A stretch of DNA of 27,116 nt from Candidatus Peregrinibacteria bacterium (GCA_016186245.1 JACPLZ010000041.1:1-27116); one strand, 5' to 3'; shown: positions 6,696 to 14,342, counted from the first letter of the stretch. Program-made: numbers and translations. The notes: generated from the sequence alone by a model not told the origin.

Positions 6696-7280
6696 ATGGA
6701 AAAGGTTTTGCTTGCCGATGAAAATTCTGTGAGGAAAGCGGTGATGACTTTGGATGAAGGTGGGATTGTAATGCATCCTACCGAGACTTGTTACGGGCTG
6801 GCGGCGGATATTTTTAATAAGGAGGCTTTGAGTAAATTATATTACGTGAAAGATATGAAAGCGGATAAGCCGTTGAGTATTTTAGTGGATAGTCCGGAAA
6901 TGGCCCTGGAATATGGGACTTTTTCTAAAAAAGCGCTGGCGCTGGCCAAAAAATATTGGCCTGGTGCTTTGTCTATTGTGGTGCCGCGGACTGAATCTTT
7001 GCCAAAATGGTTTAATCCCGGGAATAATTTTGTGTCGATGAGGGTTTCCGGTTTGGAATTTTGCAGGGAAATGGTGAAGCATTTTGGCGGGCCAATTACC
7101 ACCACCAGCGCAAATAAGGCTGGAGAGCCGGAAATGTATCAGCCGGAAACGATGGCTGGGATTGATTTGATTGTTGATGGGGGATTATTGGCTGTGAATA
7201 AGCCTTCAACGATTGTAATGGTGGATGGAGATAAGTTGGAAGTTTTGAGGCAGGGAGAAGTTGTGGTGGCTATGGGGTAG
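6696..7280 (+). CDS. tsaC: Threonylcarbamoyl-AMP synthase (Sua5/YrdC/TsaC)
   Basis: A 194-residue cytosolic enzyme that makes L-threonylcarbamoyladenylate from Thr, bicarbonate and ATP, the first step of the t6A37 modification of ANN-decoding tRNAs. Family motifs are GGIVMHPTETCYGLAAD, KDMKADKPLSILVDS, KKYWPGALSIVV, VSMRVSG and GGPITTTSANKAGEP, ending with PSTIVMV and LRQGEV. The length matches the short TsaC form rather than the two-domain Sua5. It is divergent from the broken GAPDH and convergent with the next gene (3-bp gap). No Shine-Dalgarno is present. Confidence 0.96.
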   Translation: MEKVLLADENSVRKAVMTLDEGGIVMHPTETCYGLAADIFNKEALSKLYYVKDMKADKPLSILVDSPEMALEYGTFSKKALALAKKYWPGALSIVVPRTESLPKWFNPGNNFVSMRVSGLEFCREMVKHFGGPITTTSANKAGEPEMYQPETMAGIDLIVDGGLLAVNKPSTIVMVDGDKLEVLRQGEVVVAMG

Positions 7281-7283
7281 CGG

Positions 7284-7865
7284 TCATGGGGTTTTTGGTA
7301 TTTCGGGTTTTCCCGTTTTTTTAAATCCTGTTAAAGTATCCTGTACTACCTTATTGAAGCGGTCTTGCAGCCATTTTTTCCCCTTGGCTGTAAAATCGCT
7401 GAAAGGTTTGCAAATATGTTCATCGCAAATCAGATCGGGGATACCGTCCGGTTTACTGTCCCTGTTGTCTTTATGTTCATTGCTCCTGTCTATAAATTTA
7501 TATGGCGGCTGGGGTATCGGATTGTCATTTTTGCCGGGTTTGCCCGGAAAGCCGGGTTCTTCAATCTGCAGACTGCTAACATCTTTCTGTTCAAAATCGA
7601 GACCACTGTTATTGTCTGCCAATCCACATTTTGCGCGGGCGTTACTATTTAAAGTCGGCTCAAATGCTGTAATTTTTCTTGTTTTTCCCGGGTATTCACG
7701 CAAAATCAATCTCAACTCTCCGGATCCTCCTCTGATACTTTGAATGATGGTGTCGCACAGGTCTAAAGAAGTTGATTTTTCAGCGGTTGGCGCACTTTGG
7801 GCGGGTACGGTGGGTGACCCCAGTGATACTGTTGCTAAAATTGTTGCGGCTGCCAGTTTTCTCAT
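7284..7865 (-). CDS. Secreted four-cysteine protein, paralogue A (unknown family)
   Basis: Not a family I recognise. From ATG 7865 it is 193 residues with an N-terminal signal-like segment (MRKLAAATILATVSLGS, then PAQSA as a possible cleavage site). It matches the protein at 11710-12252 along its length. Shared blocks are SLDLC, (K/R)CGLxD, EExGFPG, PQPPYxFxD, SKPDGIP and CDExxC, then an amphipathic C-terminal helix. The four cysteines (37, 80, 147, 152) are all conserved, suggesting two disulfides or a metal site outside the cytoplasm. The NRDSKPDGIPD stretch resembles Asp/Gly-rich calcium loops (inference). An upstream start at 7904 is rejected because it precedes the promoter -10. Confidence 0.8.
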   Translation of the reverse strand: MRKLAAATILATVSLGSPTVPAQSAPTAEKSTSLDLCDTIIQSIRGGSGELRLILREYPGKTRKITAFEPTLNSNARAKCGLADNNSGLDFEQKDVSSLQIEEPGFPGKPGKNDNPIPQPPYKFIDRSNEHKDNRDSKPDGIPDLICDEHICKPFSDFTAKGKKWLQDRFNKVVQDTLTGFKKTGKPEIPKTP

Positions 7866-7895
7866 AATCGCATCTGTTATAGACAAAGGCTTTTC

Positions 7896-7923
7896 ATAAT
7901 ACATGAAAATACCGTTTTGTCAA
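7896..7923 (-). promoter_or_regulatory. Strong promoter of secreted paralogue A
   Basis: On the minus strand, a perfect TTGACA (7918-7923), a 16-bp spacer and TATTAT (7896-7901). The -10 lies 30 bp before ATG 7865, the same distance as in paralogue B. Confidence 0.7.
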
Positions 7924-7949
7924 AACTGTGAGTTGATGGGTTATGCATG

Positions 7950-8417
7950 TCATGCCAGTAAATCCATAATTGCAAAAATTGAGGTAAAACCGGCAGTGAT
8001 AAAGGCGGAGGCTAGTACGATTCCCAGGCTGATCAGAGGCAATGCTTTCCAGAAGTTGATGCCAAAAAGAAAGGCAATCAATGCTCCTGCCGCCGAGCCG
8101 CTTCCGGGGATTGGCAGAGCTACAAATGTCACCAAAAATATTGCTCCATATCTTTGAAATTTTTTGGAATGTTCTTTCCGGGTTTTATTGAAGAGATTGG
8201 TGAAAAATTTATTGCAAAATTTGGAATGTTTGCACAGAAAATCAGTGACCGGGCCAATCAGGGCGAGAGTCAGCGCTGCAGGAATAATATTGCCGGTAAC
8301 CGCAAAAAGAAAGCTGGTAGTCGAAGAAAGGCCAAGTTTGATTCCCAAAGGAATGGCAACTTTTACATCTGTCAGGGGAATCATGGCTGTCAGTAGCACT
8401 GTAATTTCTGGAGACAT
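7950..8417 (-). CDS. Small multidrug-export family membrane protein (COG2426-like)
   Basis: A 155-residue integral membrane protein of the Sm_multidrug_ex family, whose transport role is poorly established. About four hydrophobic segments are visible, near residues 3-25, 33-57, 90-118 and 122-150. Family marks are the opening MIPLTDVKVAIPLGIKLGLS (the family usually reads P(I/L)xExRxAIPxG), a central basic loop (KHSKFCNKFFTNLFNKTRKEH), and VALPIPGSGSAAGALIAFLFG with KAL after it. It lies upstream of secreted paralogue A on the same strand, which however has its own promoter. Function beyond membrane location is uncertain. Confidence 0.82.
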   Translation of the reverse strand: MSPEITVLLTAMIPLTDVKVAIPLGIKLGLSSTTSFLFAVTGNIIPAALTLALIGPVTDFLCKHSKFCNKFFTNLFNKTRKEHSKKFQRYGAIFLVTFVALPIPGSGSAAGALIAFLFGINFWKALPLISLGIVLASAFITAGFTSIFAIMDLLA

Positions 8418-8520
8418 GGTTTATTTTTAGCATGTAATGTGGATATAAACCAGCATGGTTCCCTTCGGCAGGCTCAGGGCAGGCTCGGCTCACCATGACA
8501 TGGTGGTTCAATTTTTGTCA

Positions 8521-8576
8521 TGCTGAATTCATTTCAGCATCTCTTCAGATTGATAGATCCTGAAACAAGTTCAGGA
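8521..8576. repeat. Paired hairpin repeat (dispersed intergenic type)
   Basis: Two hairpins of identical geometry: TGCTGAA (8521-8527) with TTCAGCA (8533-8539), and TCCTGAA (8558-8564) with TTCAGGA (8570-8576), each with a 5-nt loop. Sequences of this TTCAGCA/TTCAGGATGAC style occur as dispersed intergenic repeats in many bacteria. Just upstream (8463-8505) is an arm with AGGCTCAGGGCAGGCTC and the palindrome CACCATGACATGGTG (8491-8505). Confidence 0.8.
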
Positions 8577-8580
8577 TGAC

Positions 8581-8634
8581 ACGGTAGTTCAGAATGACAC
8601 GGTAGTTCAGAATGACACGGTAGTTCAGAATGAC
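8581..8634. repeat. Three tandem 18-bp repeats
   Basis: ACGGTAGTTCAGAATGAC occurs three times without change (8581-8598, 8599-8616, 8617-8634). The GTTCAGAATGAC part is one base different from the right arm of the preceding hairpin (GTTCAGGATGAC), so the array appears to be an expansion of that arm. Confidence 0.95.
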
Positions 8635-8791
8635 ACGGCGGTGATGTTGTCAGTGTGACATATGTTTGAGCACCATGCGTCTGGTGCAGCGTGTATAAAA
8701 AAGTTAGACAATATGCCCGAAATATATCAATCAAAAATTTTGTTCTATGTTTTTCTTATCTCTCTGCGGTTTTTGTCTATTATTGTAATTC

Positions 8792-8816
8792 TTTGAGTAT
8801 ATTTATTGTACTCAAA
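8792..8816. promoter_or_regulatory. Perfect 8-bp inverted repeat upstream of rsmH
   Basis: TTTGAGTA (8792-8799) and TACTCAAA (8809-8816) with a 9-bp spacer. The geometry is that of a dimeric repressor operator, but no cognate regulator is evident in the window. Confidence 0.45.
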
Positions 8817-8884
8817 TGTTATTTCGTTGTTGACTGTTGAGGTCTTTCTTCTTATCTTGATGAGCAGTTCCGTGTGTAAAAAAA

Positions 8885-8905
8885 TTATACACAGAATGTG
8901 CACAA
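8885..8905. promoter_or_regulatory. Inverted pair of DnaA-box-like sites
   Basis: TTATACACA (8885-8893) fits TTATNCACA. TGTGCACAA (8897-8905) is an inverted copy with one mismatch. They lie 57 bp before rsmH. Two sites alone do not make an origin; local DnaA regulation is possible. Confidence 0.35.
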
Positions 8906-8961
8906 GTTTTGAACAATGGATGTGGTGGTTGTAATTAATTTTTCTTATCCTGAAGCCAAAG

Positions 8962-9876
8962 ATGCAGCATATTCCGGTTCTAAGAGAAGAGGTGCAAAAG
9001 TACCTGGAATTGAAAAATGGAGATGTTGTGATTGATGCAACACTTGGGTTGGGCGGACATGCTTTGGACATTCTTGAAAAGATAGGAAAAAAGGGAAAAT
9101 TGATAGCTTTTGAGCAGGATGAAAGGAATCTTGATCAGGCAAAGAGGAGATTGGAGGCTTGTAATTCGCAAATTGTTTATTTTCACGATAACTTCCGCAA
9201 CTTGAAAACCAGGACGAAATCTCTCTCTACAGTCGATGCTGTGTTGTTTGATCTTGGCTTGTCTTCGCCGCATGTTGATGATCCGGTGCGCGGATTTTCA
9301 TTCATGAAAAATGGTCCGCTGGATATGCGTTTTGATCAGAGGACAAGGCTTACAGCCGAAGAAATTCTTGATAATTATCCCCAGGAAGAGCTGGCGCGGA
9401 TTTTTTGGGAATATGGTGAAGAAAAAATGTCCAGAATAATTGCCAGGAAAATTTGCGAGGCTAGAAAAAATTATAAATTTGAACGGACTGGGCAGTTGGT
9501 GGAGCTCATAGAGTCTATTCTGCCTGTCTGGAAGTTTAAGCATCATCCTGCTGCGAGAGTGTTTCAGGCTTTGCGTATTGAGGTCAACGATGAACTCGAT
9601 GCGCTGAAAGAAGGTCTAAACGGAGCTTTTGAAATTCTTAAATCCGGCGGCCGTCTGGTGGTGATTTCGTATCACTCGCTGGAGGATCGCATTGTAAAAG
9701 ATTTTTTTAATGATTTAAGGCAGCCTCCCGCCAAGAAAGAATATCTTATGTATCGAGAACATGGAGATCCTCTGATTGAAGTTCTTACAAAAAAGCCTGT
9801 TGTCCCTGGTGATAAAGAAATTGCGGAGAATCCTAGAAGTCGCAGCGCCAAGCTTAGAGCCTGCAAAAAACTATAA
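8962..9876 (+). CDS. rsmH: 16S rRNA (cytosine1402-N4)-methyltransferase RsmH (MraW)
   Basis: A 304-residue SAM-dependent enzyme that N4-methylates C1402 in the ribosomal P-site region of 16S rRNA. Visible are the opening QHIPVLREEV, the SAM-binding motif VIDATLGLGGHALDIL (about 23-38), AFEQDERNL (acidic motif II), VDAVLFDLGLSSPHVDDPVRGFSF (catalytic region), GPLDMRFD, PAARVFQALRIEVNDEL, and the C-terminal ISYHSLEDRIVKDFF and RSRSAKLRACKK. Length is normal for the family. It is followed after 3 bp by ftsL, the usual dcw-cluster order, but no mraZ precedes and no ftsI follows. Confidence 0.98.
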   Translation: MQHIPVLREEVQKYLELKNGDVVIDATLGLGGHALDILEKIGKKGKLIAFEQDERNLDQAKRRLEACNSQIVYFHDNFRNLKTRTKSLSTVDAVLFDLGLSSPHVDDPVRGFSFMKNGPLDMRFDQRTRLTAEEILDNYPQEELARIFWEYGEEKMSRIIARKICEARKNYKFERTGQLVELIESILPVWKFKHHPAARVFQALRIEVNDELDALKEGLNGAFEILKSGGRLVVISYHSLEDRIVKDFFNDLRQPPAKKEYLMYREHGDPLIEVLTKKPVVPGDKEIAENPRSRSAKLRACKKL

Positions 9877-9879
9877 ATT

Positions 9880-10230
9880 ATGTCTCAATTAGTACTTGCC
9901 CGTGGAGTAACCAAAAGAAGCTTTTTAAGAAGGTTTATCCCCAATGTGGAAGTTGGCCCCTATTTTCTTGTTTCTTCTCTGGTCATTTTTGTAGTGCTGA
10001 TTACGGTAGTAACCTTGATGTTTTCTACAAGACAGGTGACAAAAGGCTATGTGTTGAATGAACTGGAGAGTCAGCATCAGGATCTGGTAAAGCAGAGCGA
10101 GCAGCGGGAAATGGAAATTTCCACGGTAAGATCGTTGCAATTTATCCAGGATTCGAAGCGTGCCAGACGGATGGTTCGGCCGGGGAATGTTGTCTACGTT
10201 AGCGCGGAGGCAGCTATTGCAAGTAGGTAG
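9880..10230 (+). CDS. ftsL: FtsL-like cell-division protein
   Basis: A 116-residue single-pass membrane protein: basic cytoplasmic N-terminus (1-24), one membrane helix (about 27-49, VGPYFLVSSLVIFVVLITVV), then a polar helical region that could form a coiled coil (about 58-90). Sequence similarity to known FtsL is weak, as usual for this family. The call rests on topology, size and position directly after rsmH. FtsL bridges FtsB and FtsQ and helps activate the septal wall synthase. Downstream division genes normally found here are absent. Confidence 0.65.
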   Translation: MSQLVLARGVTKRSFLRRFIPNVEVGPYFLVSSLVIFVVLITVVTLMFSTRQVTKGYVLNELESQHQDLVKQSEQREMEISTVRSLQFIQDSKRARRMVRPGNVVYVSAEAAIASR

Positions 10231-10592
10231 CTGTTTTTCGTTGTGGATTTATTGTCATGTCCTTAGGGGTTGGATTGTGGGGTATGGTTTGGTGTCTTCG
10301 AAGATGGATTTTGGATCGCAGGATTTTTTCTGTGAAAAAATCGGCTTGACGGTTTTTGAAAGGCGAATTTTTAGTTATAGATTTTCTCTTATTCCGGCCA
10401 GAAAGGTTTTTTCAAAAAATTGTCATTGAGAGGTGGAAAAGTCTCCGGAACGGTGGTTTTTGAAAGCCCCAGACCTTGCGGCTGTGCAAACCTGTATTTG
10501 ACGCGAGGAGAACATGTCATTATCGCTTATTCAAGCTATTTTTCAAGTATGAGCAGTGATAAAATAACGATAGTATTTTCTAACAAAAAACC
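10231..10592. other. Intergenic region with no credible gene
   Basis: About 360 bp between ftsL and the HNH gene. Two short frames (to 10429 and 10420-10623) have no recognisable domain and overlap their neighbours. A simple hairpin, GATTTTTT (10322-10329) with AAAAAATC (10335-10342), is present about 90 bp after ftsL; it is AT-only at the loop end and is not a clear terminator. Confidence 0.5.
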
Positions 10593-11513
10593 ATGGATTT
10601 ACACAAAGAATTTATCAGTTTGAATTATCAAATCATCGGGATGAAAAATAAACTCATTTCACTGCTCCTGGAAATCTATGAGCAGGAAATCTACAAAAAA
10701 CACGGCTGCAGTACAATCTATGAATATGCCTTCAAATACGCCAAACTTTCCAAAGAAAGGGTACAAAAAGCTCTTAGAACTTTGAAAAATACCGAAAATA
10801 CGCCGCTGATCAGAGCACAAATTGAGACTTGCGGCCTTGATAAAGTGGCATTAGTTGCCAAACTGGCCACTCCGGAAAATCAACATCTTTACGCAGAGCA
10901 CGTTCAAAATATGCCAACCCCTGTCTTACAGGCTTATACAAAAGAAATTAGACAGGGAAAACCGGCAGCTCCCAAAATGATGATTGAACTGGATGAAGAG
11001 ATGCAGATTCTCTTTAACCAACTCAAAAAGCAACTTGCACCAAATTTCTCAAACCAATCAGCCTTAAAAATTATTCTTAAAACCGTCTCCGGAGATGCTT
11101 TTTCAAATTACGCGTCACGAAGTCAAACAGATCAATTGCCACAGACAGATGCCACGATTAAACATAGTGAGATTAACGAGAAACAACCGTTAGAATCGCC
11201 ACCGCAACAGAATGCGCCCTCCCTTCCTTCACGAACAATTCCAGCTCACATCAAAAGAGCAGTAACCAAAAAAACCGCAGGCAAATGCGCCTATCCGCAC
11301 TGTACTAAACCTATTGAAAACTTTCACCATACTGTTCCATTTGCCTTTCAAAAAAATCATAATTCTCTTGTCGGCCTCTGCAAAGTCCATCACGAATTCT
11401 GCCACCATGGCGTCGTTTGCGACGAACTCAAAGATCCCGAAAAGTGGCGGCTCTCTCTTGAATCCCACAAATCGCTTTTTGACAGTTTTTATCTTAAATA
11501 TAAGCAAAAATAG
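10593..11513 (+). CDS. HNH endonuclease domain protein
   Basis: A 306-residue protein. Residues about 1-165 are helical and carry no clear motif. A polar low-complexity linker (about 172-212) follows, then a C-terminal HNH nuclease domain (about 213-275): GKCAYPHCTKPIENFHHTVPF, then KNHNSLVGLCKVHHEFCHHG. Cys232/Cys237 with later Cys/His residues could bind zinc, and His245/His246 plus His266/His267 supply the nuclease core. The layout (helical N-terminus plus HNH) occurs in mobile-element and CPR proteins of unclear role. Its coding strand is rich in A and C, while neighbouring genes are rich in G and T, suggesting recent acquisition. The likely activity is DNA nicking or cleavage; the target is unknown. 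Confidence 0.85.
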   Translation: MDLHKEFISLNYQIIGMKNKLISLLLEIYEQEIYKKHGCSTIYEYAFKYAKLSKERVQKALRTLKNTENTPLIRAQIETCGLDKVALVAKLATPENQHLYAEHVQNMPTPVLQAYTKEIRQGKPAAPKMMIELDEEMQILFNQLKKQLAPNFSNQSALKIILKTVSGDAFSNYASRSQTDQLPQTDATIKHSEINEKQPLESPPQQNAPSLPSRTIPAHIKRAVTKKTAGKCAYPHCTKPIENFHHTVPFAFQKNHNSLVGLCKVHHEFCHHGVVCDELKDPEKWRLSLESHKSLFDSFYLKYKQK

Positions 11514-11650
11514 CGATTGCAATTATCTTTAATGGCTGATGATGGAACCACTCTGCAAGTTTTCTCTACCAAATTTGATTGTTGTACCCAATTAGGCGAA
11601 GAGATTACAGGTTAAAGTGGACGGAAAAGCTTGCTATTTCACAATTCTAC

Positions 11651-11679
11651 TTGACAAAAGTGTGGTTTCTACGTATTGT
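11651..11679 (+). promoter_or_regulatory. Promoter of secreted paralogue B
   Basis: A perfect TTGACA (11651-11656), a 17-bp spacer and TATTGT (11674-11679), 30 bp before ATG 11710. It supports that start over the longer in-frame reading from 11617. Confidence 0.6.
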
Positions 11680-11709
11680 TTGGACTACAATTTTTTAATC
11701 CATTGTTTT

Positions 11710-12252
11710 ATGAGAAAATCATTATCTGCTGCCGTACTTTTAGCCACTGCTTCAGCGCTGGCACAAAAAACAAATCTTGCACCTGAAATTAAGCCATCCG
11801 GGATATCTTTGGATTTATGTGAAGCATTATTAAACAGTCCTGAGATTGATTTAACTGTTCGCAGGTGGCAGGATAATACTAGGGGAGCTGTTATGGCTCA
11901 ATCGGATATTGATCGTAACGTACGGTGCGGATTGGGGGATGTTAAAAAACTATATGTTTTCCGTAACGATGTTGACCAGTTAGTGGTTGAGGAAGACGGA
12001 TTTCCAGGTGGTGGGAGTCCTACAAGTCAAGGTTGGCCACAGCCTCCATATCAGTTTGTTGATCTGAATGGTGAGCCAAATTCTTCAGGGGGAGTAAATT
12101 CGAAACCAGATGGTATTCCTGAAAATGTTTGTGATGAAAGTCTTTGCATGTTCTTAGGGAGTTTTCCGCATGATGTTCAAAGAGCTATGCAAGCCCGTTT
12201 TGAGAATTTGGTGAGAACCAAGCTGGCAAAGTTTGAGAAACCTAGAAGATAA
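11710..12252 (+). CDS. Secreted four-cysteine protein, paralogue B (unknown family)
   Basis: A 180-residue protein with a signal peptide (MRKSLSAAVLLATASALAQK, cleavage likely after ALA). It is a diverged copy of the protein at 7284-7865. Shared blocks are SLDLC, RCGLGD, VEEDGFPG, PQPPYQFVD, NSKPDGIP and CDESLC, and both end in a charged amphipathic helix with RFxxxV. All four cysteines (37, 73, 141, 146) align, and the C-x4-C spacing of the last pair is kept. No known domain is recognised. It sits between the HNH gene and the aldolase operon but has its own promoter and no coupling to either. An extracellular or cell-surface location is inferred. Confidence 0.8.
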   Translation: MRKSLSAAVLLATASALAQKTNLAPEIKPSGISLDLCEALLNSPEIDLTVRRWQDNTRGAVMAQSDIDRNVRCGLGDVKKLYVFRNDVDQLVVEEDGFPGGGSPTSQGWPQPPYQFVDLNGEPNSSGGVNSKPDGIPENVCDESLCMFLGSFPHDVQRAMQARFENLVRTKLAKFEKPRR

Positions 12253-12256
12253 CAGT

Positions 12257-12285
12257 TTGAAATTTTTCTTCTGATACTTTAGGAT
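12257..12285 (+). promoter_or_regulatory. Candidate promoter of the aldolase-GAPDH-FBPase operon
   Basis: TTGAAA (12257-12262), a 17-bp spacer and TAGGAT (12280-12285). The leader to ATG 12340 would be about 48 nt and would include the 12299-12314 hairpin. Confidence 0.35.
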
Positions 12286-12298
12286 GTTGGCAGTTTAG

Positions 12299-12314
12299 AG
12301 CTTAATTTTAAGCT
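12299..12314. promoter_or_regulatory. Hairpin or operator in the aldolase leader
   Basis: AGCTTAA (12299-12305) and TTAAGCT (12308-12314) form a near-perfect palindrome with a 2-nt centre, 25 bp before the aldolase ATG and just after the predicted transcription start. It could be a repressor site for the gluconeogenic operon. No regulator is known. Confidence 0.35.
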
Positions 12315-12339
12315 TGTGCCCATACTAACTCAAACCCGC

Positions 12340-13311
12340 ATGAAAAAATCTACTCTTGCCGGCCATGATAGGCCGGTAAATGCCGATCCGATGCGTTTTT
12401 TCCGTAAACATTACTATGCTCCCGGAGAAACGGCTCGTCTGCGCCAGATTGTGCGCCCGAGCGGCACGACTCTTATTCTTCCTTATGACCAGTTTATCGA
12501 GCATGATAACCGCCATATGGATCCGAATCCTGACGCGGCAAATCCAGATTATATCTGTAAATTGGCCGAGGAAGGTGGATATAATGCGGTTGCGATTCAT
12601 TATGGTCTGGCAAAAAGATATTGGACAAAATTGGCAGGCGCTGTGCCTCTTATTCTAAAACTTAACGGCAAAACCGGTATTCCATCGCAGGCAAGAGCGC
12701 TTTCCGTGCATACTTCTTTTGTGGAGGATGCTGTGAGAATGGGGGCGGTGGCTGTCGGCTATACAATGTATTATGGCTCGCCAAGGGAGGATGAGGATTT
12801 GCCACAATTGGCCAGAGTACGCCAGGAATGTGATCGCTATGGAATGCCGCTGGTTGTATGGGCTTATCCTCGCGGGGAGGCTATCGATGCGAAAGGTGGC
12901 AAGGAGTCCAGTTATGCTGTGGAGTCCGCAGTGAGAATGGCGGTGGAAATGGGTGCTTCTGTGATTAAGGCAAATTTGCCAAAAACTGCCGATAAGGATT
13001 TTCTGACAAATAAAGGAGTGCCGGATTATTATCGAAAAGTGGAAGGAGAATTGCAGTATTTGTCTGAAGAAAAGCAGAAATGGGAGCGTGCAAAACGTGT
13101 GGTGGCTGCGGCTCAGGGGATGCCTGTGTTGTTTAGCGGCGGTTCCGAAACGGAAGATGATAATTTTATGGAAAATGCCCGGGCATGTATCGATGCGGGA
13201 TGTTTTGGGTTTATTTTTGGAAGAAATATGTGGAAGAGGGAGCACGATGTATCTCTTCAAATGACCCGCTCATTCCAGGAGATGCTTGATGCAACTGCTA
13301 AAAATTCTTAA
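12340..13311 (+). CDS. fbaB: Class I fructose-bisphosphate aldolase, archaeal DhnA type
   Basis: A 323-residue TIM-barrel aldolase joining DHAP and glyceraldehyde-3-phosphate to fructose-1,6-bisphosphate (reversible). Family marks are LILPYDQFIEHDN near the N-terminus, VAIHYGLAKRY, LILKLNGKTGI, GYTMYYGS, MPLVVWAYPRG, then MGASVIKANLP, where Lys210 is the probable Schiff-base lysine, and LFSGGSE with GFIFGRNMWKR forming the phosphate site. ATG 12340 is preferred to GTG 12316, which would add eight residues. It is first of three genes (aldolase, GAPDH, FBPase), an order suited to carbon flow from triose phosphates to hexose. Confidence 0.93.
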   Translation: MKKSTLAGHDRPVNADPMRFFRKHYYAPGETARLRQIVRPSGTTLILPYDQFIEHDNRHMDPNPDAANPDYICKLAEEGGYNAVAIHYGLAKRYWTKLAGAVPLILKLNGKTGIPSQARALSVHTSFVEDAVRMGAVAVGYTMYYGSPREDEDLPQLARVRQECDRYGMPLVVWAYPRGEAIDAKGGKESSYAVESAVRMAVEMGASVIKANLPKTADKDFLTNKGVPDYYRKVEGELQYLSEEKQKWERAKRVVAAAQGMPVLFSGGSETEDDNFMENARACIDAGCFGFIFGRNMWKREHDVSLQMTRSFQEMLDATAKNS

Positions 13312-13331
13312 GGACACGCTGAAATAAATTT

Positions 13332-14342
13332 ATGGCTGTCAGGATTGCAATTAACGGATACGGAAGAATAGGGCGTGGTCTGCACAGGCAGATTCTTGCC
13401 GATAATGATATTGAACTTGTGGCAATCAACAGTCGCGCGGATGCCCATTCCCATGCGTATCTTTTGAAATATGATTCTTTATATGGGAAGTGTGATGCGG
13501 ATATTTCTGTCGATGGAAAAGATATTGTTGTAAATGGGAAAAAAGTGGCGGTTTATCAAATTGCCGATCCTGCGGGTGTTGATTGGGGAAAACATAAAGT
13601 TGACGTGGTGATTGAGGCGACCGGCAAATTTACCGCCAAGTCGGATGGTGATAAACATGTGGCTGCTGGTGCGAAAAAATGTCTTATTACTGCGCCGTGC
13701 GGCGATAGGGATGTGCCTACGATTGTAATTGGCGTGAATGAAAAAGATTATGATCCGGCGAAATATAATGTTTTTTCCAATGCTTCGTGCACTACTAATT
13801 GTCTTGGGCCGGTGATGAGAGTTCTTCATGATAAATTTGTGATTGAGAAGTCTTTTGTGACTACGGTACATGCTTTTACCTATACGCAGAACCTTCTGGA
13901 TAATTCCAATCCGGAGGATTTTAGGCGTTCGCGGGCGACTACGGAGTCGATCATTCCCACTACGACCGGAGCTATGAAAGCGATTTCGCGGGTGATTCCG
14001 GAGCTGGAGGGGAGAGTGGATGGCATGGCTTTCAGGGTGCCGATTCCGACTGTGTCGGTGCTGGATGTTGTGGCAAAATTGAGTAAGGAGGTTAGCGCGG
14101 CTGATGTGAATAATGCTTTTGTGGAATATGAAAATGGCGACATGAAAAATATTTTGGGAACTTGCGTGGAGCCGCTTGTTTCTGTAGATTTCAGGGGCGA
14201 CAGCAGGTCCGCGATTGTCGATCTGCAAAGCACAAAAGCGCTGGATGGAGGATATGTGAAAGTGATCGCGTGGTATGATAATGAGTGGGGGTATATCAGT
14301 AGAATTGTTGATCTGGTGAGATGGCTTAAATCAAGTTTATGA
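13332..14342 (+). CDS. gap: Glyceraldehyde-3-phosphate dehydrogenase (intact copy)
   Basis: A 336-residue GAPDH that interconverts glyceraldehyde-3-phosphate and 1,3-bisphosphoglycerate. The NAD(P)-binding fold begins INGYGRIGRG. The catalytic Cys153 lies in SNASCTTNCLGP with His180 in TVHAFTYTQNLLD, then IPTTTGAMKAI, FRVPIPTVSVLD and AWYDNEWGY. After beta-strand 2 it reads AINSRAD, with Ser34 where NAD-specific enzymes have Asp, so use of NADP(H) or both cofactors is likely (inference from family knowledge). It overlaps the FBPase start by four bases (ATGA), implying translational coupling. It is the only complete GAPDH in the window; the other copy, at 5792-6623, is broken. Confidence 0.97.
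   Translation: MAVRIAINGYGRIGRGLHRQILADNDIELVAINSRADAHSHAYLLKYDSLYGKCDADISVDGKDIVVNGKKVAVYQIADPAGVDWGKHKVDVVIEATGKFTAKSDGDKHVAAGAKKCLITAPCGDRDVPTIVIGVNEKDYDPAKYNVFSNASCTTNCLGPVMRVLHDKFVIEKSFVTTVHAFTYTQNLLDNSNPEDFRRSRATTESIIPTTTGAMKAISRVIPELEGRVDGMAFRVPIPTVSVLDVVAKLSKEVSAADVNNAFVEYENGDMKNILGTCVEPLVSVDFRGDSRSAIVDLQSTKALDGGYVKVIAWYDNEWGYISRIVDLVRWLKSSL

Larger units (their letters stand above)
8418..8961. other. 544-bp intergenic region with repeats, no credible gene
   Basis: Divergent spacer between the export-family gene and rsmH. It holds a dispersed-type repeat block (8461-8634), an inverted repeat at 8792-8816 and DnaA-box-like sites at 8885-8905. Open frames across it are built from the repeats or overlap rsmH, and look non-coding. 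Confidence 0.7.

Noticed and set aside
8581..8634. CRISPR-like or coding repeat (minus-strand frame with repeated CHSELP)
   Set aside because: The units are contiguous 18-mers without spacers. The frame is just translated repeat DNA with no start context or domain.
8885..8905. Chromosomal replication origin
   Set aside because: Only two DnaA-like sites, no AT-rich unwinding element pattern, and no dnaA or dnaN nearby.
8745..9071. Minus-strand ORF of 108 aa upstream of rsmH
   Set aside because: It overlaps the rsmH start, has odd composition and matches no family.
10420..10623. Small ORF between ftsL and the HNH gene
   Set aside because: TTG start, no domain, and overlap with the HNH start; no evidence that it is real.
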